From assembly GCA_023634235.1 (NCBI GenBank), contig JAMKCF010000006.1, positions 10,569,751-10,633,750 of the forward strand: DNA of 64,000 nt, written 5' to 3'. This DNA is from Pisaster brevispinus. Lineage: Eukaryota; Echinodermata; Asteroidea; Forcipulatida; Asteriidae. The position numbers and the translations under genes were made by a program. The notes below the pieces were generated by a model, which worked only from the letters and a program-made list of their open reading frames with translations, did not search any database and was not told the DNA's origin. Position 1 is the first letter of the stretch; every line of letters starts with the position of its first letter. Positions 13,310 through 23,700 of the stretch are shown piece after piece.

Positions 13310-13460
13310 GCCCCAGATTGCACAGTAGGGCTTTTAAAACCAAAGATGAACACCGAATAAAAAACATACCGAAGACCTTGTTTCAATTCAGCTTGCTCCA
13401 GCCAAACTTCAAAAATTGGGACTCAAGAATGTTCCAAAGGTTTGAAAAATCCTGGGAAAA
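13310..13460 (+). repeat. Dispersed 'CCAGATTGCACAG' repeat, copy 1
   Basis: Begins CCCAGATTGCACAGTAGGGC directly after the minisatellite. It shares AAAAAACATWCC, AAGA-YTTGTTT and GCCAAAC with copies at 25755 and 39637. Class unknown. Confidence 0.65.
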
Positions 13461-13847
13461 CGCTGCTCTAACTTTGGGTTTGTCTTGAACTAGTGAACAA
13501 CTTCCTCTCTGCCTTGTCGGAAGCAATACAAGGAACTACACAAACATAATTTATTGTTTTTATCCCAACAGAGATAAAAACCGGAAAGACTTTATCTGGA
13601 CTTTATATCTGTCCATACATACTAGAAAGGAAACACTAAGCATTTGCTCTTAGGTGATGTGAATTGCAGACCCCTTGCACACAAAAATCACAAGCTCAAA
13701 CGGTGTCCTCAATTAAGGGCAAGGACGTTCTGTCATCGGCTGGGAGTTGAGCATGTAGATGTATCCGCGTATCCAATGATGACGCCTATTGGACTCTACG
13801 TACATTACATTACAATTGTAATGGCATATTGCACTGTGAATCAGTGT

Positions 13848-13896
13848 AAATCTATCTGACTATACAAAAACTCTATCAGTGTAGTCAGATAGATTT
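13848..13896. repeat. 18-bp stem, 13-base loop hairpin
   Basis: Left arm 13848-13865 (AAATCTATCTGACTATAC) pairs with right arm 13879-13896 with a single G.U-type position. Too short for a typical animal pre-miRNA; may be the core of a decayed MITE. Confidence 0.7.
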
Positions 13897-14059
13897 TTGA
13901 AGTAGGCCTACATGCATAGTGCTCTCTTTGAGTACGTGATATAAATGTTTTAATTGAATAAAGCTGTTCTTAACATAAGACTGTACTTTGTATATGTTAC
14001 TTTGAAAGTAGATGTGTAAGATGTTCACCATCCCCTTAGGTTGCAACATGGCGTAAATC

Positions 14060-14167
14060 GGCCATCTTTACGGGCAAAACTCATTGCCTGATTGGTTAGT
14101 GAACAATTAATAATTTGAGTGCTTGATGGGCCTGCAAGCCAAAATGCAATTTGCCCGTAAAGATGGT
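14060..14167. mobile_element. Short MITE with ~18-bp inverted ends
   Basis: GGCCATCTTTACGGGCAAA at 14060-14078 is inverted as TTTGCCCGTAAAGATGG at 14150-14166. No coding content. Confidence 0.7.
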
Positions 14168-14769
14168 GTCTATTGGGAACTATCTATTTTTAAAAAGGTT
14201 GGAGGACTGAATCTTTAAAATTGTTACGGGAAAGTTATCTGTTCTCCTCTGTCTAGCCTTCTTGCATTATTTTTTTTATCAGTTGGACATCGAGAAGGTA
14301 AATAAATGTACATCTAGCGTACAATGTACATGTACTCATCAATTCGTCACAGATCAATACATTTTTTCCATACGTCCTTGATAAGTTATTGTTGGACTCC
14401 TGAGGGGGAATTCACAAAGTTGTTGTAGTGAGAGACGATTCAAGCCTGCCCTTTGTCCAGAGTCAGTCTCCTGAACGCAATGGATCAAAACGGGTCAGAA
14501 TTGAAGTGGTCTCAACAGGTTTAGCTGACTGTATTTGATCAGAAGGCACAAATTGCAGACATTCCAGTCTGATTGTCACCCTTTGTTATGTAATCAGTGG
14601 AAGTGTTTTGGAAGGTGTTGGTGCTTTTTTTTGTGGGGGGACATATCATGTACATGTACTGTACAATATAGGCCTCTCTGCTCCTTTGACCTTATTATTT
14701 ACTAAGACAAGAATTGCGCATCTTAAGGAAATCTTTTGTTTATTTGATATAAATTTTTAAAATAATTAT

Positions 14770-15102
14770 TGTTATATTTTTCTGGTAATGAAACCAAGGA
14801 TGCCTCACTGTAGCTCAATCCTGAGGAAACCTGTGCTTGCTCTGTGTACCAGAAACACCTACATTACACCTACTTTTCCACGATAAGTGTCCTGCGTTGT
14901 TTTAGTTGCACTACCAATCCTGGTACACAGGACCTACACACAATGTACAGCTTAATGTCCCATCGGAAGGACAAAGCAATTGTGGAAAAGTATCTTGCTC
15001 AAGGACACAAGTGCCACGACTGGGACTCGAACCCACACTCTGCAGATCAGAAACACCAGAGCTTGAGTCCAGTGCGCTTGACAGCTCGGCCACCCCTGGC
15101 CT
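14770..15102 (-). mobile_element. tRNA-derived SINE, near full length
   Basis: On the minus strand: head with A-box-like GGCCGAGCTGTCAAGCGCAC, B box GGTTCGAGTCC, then CTTGAGCAAGATACTTTTCC, CCTTCCGATGGGACATTAAG, CACTTATCGTGGAAAAG and a tail matching CTACAGTGAGGCATCCTTGG. The same order is found on the plus strand at 22100 and 36183. Pol III-type internal promoter remnant; no protein. Confidence 0.85.
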
Positions 15103-16484
15103 CTGTGGCCTTCATTTGATTACAGGACTAAATTGGAACCTACATTTTGGGGTCTTGCTACAACAACGCTAATAGATTTTTATGTTGGTATTTGTTAAAT
15201 ACCATACAGCACAGCAATCCATCGCTCTTCTCCAGCTGTCCATAAATAAGTGAGGTTTTCATGACAAGTACCTGTAGAAGCCTTGAAATTGTGTCTGTAG
15301 GTACATGTAATGTGCTGTGGACTGTGGGATTGTGACTACAAGTACAAGTGTGAACAACATCATCTTGAACCAAGACTAAGTTCCACCAGGAGTCTCAGTC
15401 TGCCATATCTAATACATGTAGTACTAGATTCCTTTTAGAGTAGAGACAGAGAGGAACTCTCAGCAGGCAGCTGCAAAGCGGTATGTCTTCCGTAATCGCA
15501 TCGCAATGGCTGGTCATTGCTCTTGGGTGACTCACACTCTCTCTCGCTCTCTCCCTCTTTCCCAAACAGCAAAACTTCACCCTGTGAATGTTCAGCTTTG
15601 GCCTTGGCGGCTGGTGAGCCCCCTGGAGTCAGCCATGTATTGTAAACAAAAATCCATACTCATCCCTCTGCTTGCTTGGTTTGGTACCAGGGATACATGT
15701 AGATGACAAAGTTATTGCAATTACTTCATAGATACATACATCGCATTATGTTACACTGTTTGATCTGTTTTCTCATATGAGTATGATACGTGGATGTGTG
15801 TGTACATGTACTTATATCATAACATGTTTCGTCATGGGTGGTTTTGCATACATTATACATGTCTCGCCTTTTAATAACTGTATGTCCTTTACAACATGTG
15901 ATGCCCTATGTACATTACATAGTAGGCCAAAATCAGGCAGTTCTCAGAAATACAGACGTATTGTAAATGGCATTATAAGTCAAGACCAACCAAAAAATTA
16001 ACCTTTCCAATGTGATGATGTCTTGAACATTCTGTGTTGAGAAATACTTGCTTTACTACATGTAGGGGTACATGTACATTGTAATTCATAGGTCTACTGT
16101 ATAGGCCTTTTAAACGTAGGTGTTATTTGAAAGCTCTTATTCTCATCAATACCTGATGAGGGAATCAACCCATTTTGAGTTTTGGCAAGAAGGGTCTTGT
16201 TTTGGCACGGGCAAGGTAGGGCATTATTTGTACATGTTGGTCAAGTGACTCTAGTCTCCCAATGGCACATGTACTGTAGGAGTATCAGTGCAGTAAACGT
16301 TGAAAGTTGTACATGCAATATGATAGTTTGAGGTTATGTCCAAAGTGACATACTTGTAGTTTCCGTTGCAGCTACATGTAATTTGTGACTGCAATTACTG
16401 TAATTGTAATGAAATCATTGCCAATAAGTCTACACACCATGTCCACAGCCAGACCAGGAATTTCATTGAAGTCAGTTGCTCCAG

Positions 16485-16700
16485 TGCCCTTTTGTCAGAG
16501 CTGCCAACTCTTCCTGATTCTGCAGAAAGTTCCCTCAAAATAAACAAGTCTTTCCATGTGAAGATGAACAAATTTGAAAATTTGATTATGGAAACTTTTT
16601 CACTATTACATGTATGTTGAATGTAAGTCTAATATACATTGTAATGTGATTGTTGTACACAATCTCCCTGATTGCAAGATGCAAATGTTGGCAGCTCTGT
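16485..16700 (+). repeat. Dispersed 'CTGATTCTGCAGAAAGT' repeat, copy 1
   Basis: Starts GAGCTGCCAACTCTTCCTGA, then TTCTGCAGAAAGTTCCCT, AATAAAC, GGAAACTTTTTC and CAAGATGCAAATG. The same series is found at 24158 and 28626. Non-coding; class unknown. Confidence 0.75.
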
Positions 16701-17127
16701 ATTTTCTATGTACATTCTACGTGTAGTTTAATAAAGAAGGGCGCCTTTCCCTTAAAAAAAATGAAAACCTAGACTCATTAAAGCCACATCAAGATACTGA
16801 ATTTAAAATGGCTGCATGTGTATGGTTTGGTACTTATTCCACTCAGCCAACATTGATGACTTCCTCCTGGTTATTGAACAACTTCCAGAAGCTTTGTACC
16901 CCAGGAAATCATTTGTCAGCTTTGAATAACTCGATCTCAGTGAAGTGCATGTACACATGTCTCTTTGACTCGAATATCCTAGCCACCTGTACACATGTAT
17001 TACCAATGAAGTTTGACTGATTTGGTGGCTGATCTCAAAACGGTGTGGTACGGTACAAACAGGTACAACATGTACATTTCTTTATCTCGTACTTTGGCAT
17101 ACTATGATACTGTAGTGTGCAATGTAC

Positions 17128-17285
17128 ATGTACATGAAAACACAGAGGCCATGCCTTAGTGCCCCTTGAAAAGTTTCCTATACATGCAGACTTTAAGGTT
17201 TTCCAATGGAAGTGCCCTTTGCAACATGAAAATGCCCTTGCCCTCTCAAAAATATGAAATTTCTGACCTGACACAGTTTCATTCA
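17128..17285 (-). repeat. Dispersed 'GAGAGGGCAAGG' repeat, copy 4
   Basis: Inverted relative to 6075: AGTGCCCCTTGAAAAGTTTC, CCAATGGAAGTGCCCTTTGC and GCCCTTGCCCTCTCAAA. One of the best preserved copies. A shorter inverted fragment lies at about 11900-11960. Confidence 0.75.
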
Positions 17286-17444
17286 TGACACTATGGATGG
17301 AGGAATCACTATACTTTAAATTGGTGTGTACCAACTTGGTACTTGATACTAAACATTCCTTCATGTCCTTTGGGTGTAAGTGGGAAATGATTCAAATTGA
17401 GGGTATAGAACATGTATTTTGTTTACAATGTTGACTTTGTACAT

Positions 17445-17700
17445 CCAGGGCATTTCCTAGCAGGCAAGAGGCTGCACTGATAATATGGGATATTTCACTT
17501 TTTGTGTCATAATTTCCACAGTTATAAAACTAACAGCTGTACAAGTTTTGAGGTGTGCCCCCTTTTTTTAATATCAAAAGTTGATAAAAACTATATTTGT
17601 GCAATCTCCATGAAGTGTTAGACTTTATGTGTTCTTCCATTGAGTGTGTACAAATTGTGCCTGCAGGAAGTCCAGGCTCTGTTGCTCTTTTGTAAACATG
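17445..17700 (+). repeat. ~260-bp dispersed repeat, copy 1
   Basis: Starts GGGCATTTCCTAGCAGGCAA and ends GCAGGAAGTCCAGGCT ... CTCTTTTGTAAACATG. The same blocks are found in order at 34632-34985. Confidence 0.75.
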
Positions 17701-18375
17701 GGATGTCACGGTTTACATGGTCTATACCCTAGGTCAAGTTGTATTGTTTTGAGTGCCCAGGCCCCCATGGACCCTAGCAGTAATCAGTGAGTTGACCTCA
17801 GGCGACCTTGTGGATGGTTGATCAGGGATGACCTCGGTGGCCCATCCTATTCCTATGCTCCAGTGTACCATGTAGGCACAGGGGTTGTACAGTAGTTAAT
17901 GGTCTGAAACTTGAATCACAGACTTCCTGTTGGCTTTGTCAAGATCAATAGATGAGCCACACACTAGCTCCATAAAGATGCTGCATTCTGATCATGGACG
18001 AGGCATGAAAATGTGTTGTTTCTGATGGTTGGGTGAATCTACAGGGAGAATCATCCTTACATAGGTGGGTGCATGTACTAGTGAAAAGTGGGACTGTTGG
18101 TGACCTTCAGTTTTGTGGAGACATGTACATGTATACCTGTTCAATTGAAGTTTTTAAACTCTAGTGTGTTGGACTTTGTACACTGGTGTAAGTTTTTATA
18201 CATTTTTTAATGTTTTGTTTTTGTGCATACAAATGAACTGGATTTGCCAAATTGTACGATAGAATGTAATACCTGCATGCTAGTAGTGTATGGGTCTGCT
18301 CTTGGCCCACCTTATTGGTCTGATATGGCTGTCTTTTAACATCGGTCAATAGTCGCCAGTCCAGCAGATGCATTA

Positions 18376-18733
18376 GGCCAAGTAAAATAAGAAACGAGTT
18401 TCTCGTCCGGACTTAAAAAAAAAAGGAGGAGGCAGGGCGCTACTTACTATTTTCTATTTTCCAAATTTTAGCAATTTTTTCCAAGATGGCCGCCATGCTA
18501 AACATGGCTGGCCAAAGTATATTTAGTCACAGATTTTGTGCTATTTGAGTATTCTGATGCAATCATGACAAAACAAATGATTTGAATCATTTTAGTCAAA
18601 TTTCCCTCTTTTTTTCTCTTTTTTTTTCCTTTTTCCCCTTTAAAAAAAAAATAGTAAATAGTAAAAAAAAGGAGGCGGCGGCCAAAAAGGAGGCGGGCGG
18701 GGACGAGAAACCCGTTTCTTATTTTACTTGGCC
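18376..18733. mobile_element. Harbinger-like MITE, 358 bp with TTA target duplication
   Basis: Starts GGCCAAGTAAAATAAGAAAC and ends with the inverted GTTTCTTATTTTACTTGGCC; about 33 bp of inverted ends also include CGAGTTTCTCGTCC / GGACGAGAAACCCG. TTA flanks both sides (18373-18375 and 18734-18736). A 3-bp TWA-type duplication is typical of PIF/Harbinger. The interior carries CCAAGATGGCCGCCATG at 18481-18497. Confidence 0.8.
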
Positions 18734-19767
18734 TTATGGAATAGACCGTGTAAACGTTATTTTGAGATATGCTCTACTCATGTTCAAGGGCCACTCGTTA
18801 GGCTGTTCAACTTTTGCATGGCACCTAATCTCTTACACTAAACTATTTAGGAAAATTTTCAAGAACCAGACCACGAGCAAAAGCACCATAAATAGAAATA
18901 AAAGCACCATAAATAGAAATACTTTGATTGGTGTTCAGCTTAATGCTTTGCATTATCTTCATTTCGTGTGTGTACCAGCTACCTTAAATTGATACATTTT
19001 CTGTGCGAACGCCTATGCGTGGCATGAGCGTGCACGCGGCACCATCTGTCCTTGCCAAAAAACACAAAAACAATGCTCAAAAAGAAAACAGTTGATTTGA
19101 GAGTTCTTCGCACAACAAGCACATTGTGCATAACAATATGCTTGTTTAGGGGCCATTTATTCGCTGGTTCACAGAGCCGGTCTTTATATCACATGTTAAT
19201 ACACCCCCACATGACCAGTATTCGAGCAATCAGAGTGCGTTAACTCTCCAAGGTATTTATTAATGTTTATTCGATACATATACGGCATCATTTTGAAGCT
19301 ACTTATCTACATGTATATAAACTAAACTTTAACACATTTTCCATGTGAAAACAGGCATCATGCCTTTTGACAACTGGTTAAACAATAACTTGAATAATGA
19401 ATAATGAAAATGTTTTGTTATAAATTTGTCAGGGCAGGAGAAACTAACACACAATGTCCATTGGCCAAAAAAAGAATTGAAAAAAAGTAAGAAAAAAAAA
19501 TTGCACAGTTTGTATTCATAATGTACATAGTGCATGTTTAAGGGTCTAAGGTTTCAGTAACTCAAGACATGTGTGAATTTATAAAATATAGTTCTAGTCA
19601 CAATTGTGAAAATTAATGAATAAAACAACTTTAATTCAGCCCAGTCCACTTCATTCCAATCCTGTATAATTTGTAGAACACTATGCTTGTTTCAATAATA
19701 TACATGTTTGTAGTTTTAAACATTTTTTTTTACAAACGGCAGACTCTTTAGAGAGTCTCTTTAGAGA

Positions 19768-20220
19768 GGGGCTCCTAGGTCAAATTCAGTTTTTTGATGC
19801 ACTCATTATCCAGTGGATACAGTCCTCATAAACGAGGGGGAAAGATTTTGAGTCTCCAACCTCGCGTAAAATAGGTGTAAAATGTCATTTTATTTGATAC
19901 TCCTTCAGAGTGAAATTTGAAACGTGATTTTTTATCAGAGATAAAAAATAAATAGGCCTGCATATTCCAAAGAGAATGTTTGTGTCAGTCAAAAGGTCAA
20001 AGTCAATGCCGTTATGATTGAATACCATCAAAATTCAGGAATGAATTGAAAATTCTCTGTACAAAAATGTACATGATAGCATATATTTGAAATGTGACGT
20101 CATTGAACATTTGTGGATTGCAACGAAAATTGCACTTGTAATGTTTTTTTCTACTTTCATAAGGACTCTGTCTATTGGAAAATAAGTGGATCACAAAACT
20201 GAATTTGACCTTGGTGCCCC
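19768..20220. mobile_element. 453-bp MITE, copy 1
   Basis: Starts GGGGCTCCTAGGTCAAATTC and ends with the inverted GAATTTGACCTTGGTGCCCC. A second copy starts at 45525 with the same left end and shares GATGCACTCATT, TGTAAAATG and TGTACAKWWNNTGTACA blocks. No ORF of note. Confidence 0.8.
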
Positions 20221-20630
20221 TTTTTAAAAAAGTTAACTAAAACAGAATACTGTTTGCAATGCTGTACCATCCATGTTTAACAAACATCAAGAGTCCATTT
20301 GTACTGATGATTCTGTTCGCATTGTATCAGCACAGATAACCATGTCTAATGTAAATTGTAAAAACTTGTACCGGCAATGTTTGTTTACAGATCAAACCCT
20401 GCAATCAGATCAGAGACCGTTGTTGATCGGGAGAGCTTTAACAAAGTTGTTTCCCGTCATAGGAAAAACCGGTTTCCAATCCACTCTGCAACAAGAGATA
20501 AATAGGACAAGTTCTTAAGAACAATCTGTTATAACAGCAAAATAGATATTATCACTATGGTTTCATGGTAGACTGAATACATATCACCTTTTAAACCTGA
20601 GTGTTTTCCTTTGATTTGAATGACTCACAG

Positions 20631-20792
20631 GTACGCCCACCATGGAGGCCGATCCCGCCCACTGCCCCTGCTGTCATGAGGCGTACGATCATGACAAGAG
20701 CCGCAAGAGGAAGCTGACGGATGCTTGCGGACATTCTCGCTGTTACGCTTGTATGTTTAGCATCGAGGCCTGTCCCATATGCACTAATAGAG
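20631..20792 (+). CDS. TANC: TANC coding exon 1: C3HC4 RING finger
   Basis: Acceptor TGACTCACAG ends at 20630, leaving 11 bases of 5' UTR before ATG at 20642. The context CCCACCATGG is a near-ideal initiation site, which decides the start. Residues 1-50 contain C8, C11, C29, H31, C34, C37, C44 and C47 in classic C3HC4 spacing (the CPxC pair closes the second zinc site). RING fingers bind two zinc ions and usually act as E3 ubiquitin ligase or protein-interaction modules; insect Rols7 has one in the same place. A KSRKRK basic stretch sits between the first two cysteine pairs. Donor GTGAGT at 20793 leaves phase 1. The presence of an acceptor means at least one upstream non-coding exon exists, not located here. 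Confidence 0.9.
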
Positions 20793-23700
20793 GTGAGTAG
20801 ATGACGGCCAATAATGCCCATTTTCTACATCGTACAGGGAACCTACTTGTATTTGATAGGGTTTAAAATTTGTTTGAAGATTTTTCAATAATATCAAGTG
20901 TCCTGAAATGTATTTATTTTAGTTTGCATCTCCTGAATAAGAGGAGAGCAATTCCTGTCAAAGGAAAGTCCCACAACTTAGAAAGACAAATCCATCTAGA
21001 CTTACAAACTAGGAAAATTGTGTATACACAGTAAAAGAAAAGCTGATAAATGTTGTCCAGGGCAGGGCTTTCATCTTTTTGAGTCATCTATTGAAGACCC
21101 TGAAAGCTGCTTTGTCTAACAGCAACTCTCCTGTCAGTTAAATGGATAAAAGATGTTCTTCAATAGACTTCACTTTCGTTTCCAAAAGAGTCAATCTTGG
21201 CACATCTTGGCAAAGCCAGAGACAAAGCAAAAAAAGCGACTGAGCCTCAAAAGAAACAAAAATAGCAACAGCATAAAAGCTTGTGTGCACGCACAAGCTT
21301 GCCCAAGGGTTACCTGATGTCATGTTTCCATAATTTCGTCGAGCACCGGGTAATCGTACTTTATCCCCCCTCCTCCATCCTTTACGATTGAAACAAGCGG
21401 TAAGTGAACGTTATTTAATGGGGTTTTTTCTGCGACTTGCTCACAAGAGTCCTGACTGTTTCATCAGCCCATGTGGACACACAGGATGAATCAGGTCTCA
21501 TTGACTGGCCCACAAGGAGTTGATTGTCGACAGCTACAATGGCTAGTCAAACAAAATAATGGCTGGCATTGATGGTGGAGCAAGATGAGAGCGATCTGCA
21601 ATTTGAAATCCATGTAGTGATGATGAGTTGTCTGAATAAAGTCCTTAAATTACACTCATTCTGCATGGGAGACGTGGCCTCCAATTCCCAGGTCTTTGCC
21701 CTTTGGTGCTGTCTCTCGGAATCTTTGCCCACAGGTATTAGATTATCTGATGGCAGTGCACTTTTCCAGGATCCAGAATTAGAAAGCAATCAAATTCCTT
21801 TTTAGGACGAGTAACCCATTTGAATTAATCTTAATTGCTCAGCAAAATGTGACGCTGCAATCACCTCGACAATAACGAATACTCATTTCAAAATGACTAG
21901 GCTTTTCAGGGCCAATAATTTTCCGCAAACCTCCCCCTCGCATATCACCAACTAGCCCCAGACCAGAAGCAAGTCCATGAATAAAAAATCAAAAACAAAA
22001 TCAGTAACTTCATAAAATAAAACTTTGAAAATTGTAGACCCCTTCCTAAATCTTGTTACCCTGTGAAACCACTTTTTAAATTTCAAATCTGTCAAATGGC
22101 ATGTCTAGGCCAAGCGATGAAGAGCACTGTACTCAAGCTGTTTGGTGTTTCTGATCAGCAGAGTGTGGGTTCGAGTCCCGGTCGTGGCACGTGTGTCCTT
22201 GAGCAAGATACTTTACCACAATTGCTTTGTCCTTCGGATGAGACATTAAGCTGTACAGGTCCTATGTACTGGGATTGGTAGTGCTCATAAACGAACCCAG
22301 CACACTTATTGTGGAGTAGGGGTTAACCCCGGTGTTTCTGGTTCACATAGCCCCCTGGTTTACATGTTTCCCCTGGCTTGCGAGCTACAGTGATAAAGTT
22401 CAATTATGAGGCATCCTTGGTGTCCAGAAATATATAATATAATAGGTATAATAAAAATGTAGTTTAGAAGCACTTCAAGGCAAAGTTATACATTTGAATA
22501 TTTGTTTAAACTGGATGCAACTAAAAATTTTTAGTTTGTGGGTAATTTGCCTTTCTAGTTAGAAAAAGAAGCATTTCTAAAGATAGCTACACAACAAAAC
22601 ACATTGATCTTAAAAGAACAGCTCAGTAAATCCTAATTTTACATATTTAATGTCTGTTGGGTGTCAGTTTATTAAAAAAAAAAATGAATTTATGATGGAC
22701 CTTGTCTCACAATCTTCATTCTTCCAAGAACAAGATTGCTGATACCCTGAGGTCAGTGTAACTCAATTAACCACAGAAATGCCTTTGGAGGAGGTTGGTT
22801 GTATCCCTAATCCTACACAATCCACACACAAAAACACAAAAATCCAGATTCCAAATCTGTCAACACTCAAGAAGGGCTGCAGCAATCTGCTACCTAAACC
22901 AGACATTTCAAAGTAAGATTTATCTCTTTATGATTGGTTCATCGCCTTCAAGTCTTTCCGGCCAATCATCTTGGGCATACTAATGTACTATTTGACGTCC
23001 CCAGAGCACATTCCCCCACAGTTCCTCCCCCCCCCCCCCTGTCAGTTGTCCAACCCATGTGTGAAATTCTAAATAATTGTAACTAAATACAGAGCCGCTT
23101 CTCGACGGAGCGGTGCTACCGGAGAAAGCCTCCGACACGCGGAAGATATCTTCATAAGCTCTTCTTTAAACATCTTTCGATTCCTCGGAGAGCTTTTCCC
23201 CGCTGCCTCAATTATTGGAATCATTCATCACAAATATTAGAGCTCGTTCACAATTTGTGTTTACCGGTGAAGACGTTTCTTTTAGGGGGGGGGGGGATGA
23301 TCGGACACCATGACTCATGGATAGTCTCTAACCCCTCAGGGTGGACTTCCGGCCCGTGGAACCTCTCTCTCTCTCTCTTTCTCTTTTTTTGTCCGTTTCC
23401 GTTCTTGTTTTTATGATTTCACTACAGCCTAATTCTAGTCGTTATCATGGTATCAATCAGACAGGTTAGATTGTGGAGGACCGGTTTCTGCAATTTAACG
23501 TCGGTCGCGGGGAAGTGCTTTTTCGGGGGGTCAGTCGCGGATGTTTTTGTTATATTCTTTATTTTTGCTGGGAGCCGTTTTTCTTGGATGTTTGGTCAAG
23601 GATTAAGGTGTGATTTTAATGACAGCTAAATAGTAGATTTTGTGACAGGGTGATTTTCCATGCTGCTTAAAGGTTTTCTTGTAATTTAATTGTTTAAAGT

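Larger units (their letters stand above)
1..20630. other. Region upstream of the first coding exon; no supportable gene
   Basis: About 20.6 kb of AT-rich, stop-dense DNA. I found no coding segment with domain content, no clear promoter and no identifiable 5' UTR exon of the TANC gene. It holds repeats listed separately: TTAA-flanked element (2580-3019), SINEs, a 1044-bp inverted-repeat element, palindromic MITEs, the 45/51-bp minisatellite, a Harbinger-like MITE and a 453-bp MITE. Stretches not named elsewhere look like old, decayed repeat DNA rich in TACATGTA palindromes. Confidence 0.7.

Noticed and set aside
18582..18992. 136-codon plus-strand open frame starting in a T-rich tract
   Set aside because: The first third is the right half of the Harbinger-like MITE; no domain.
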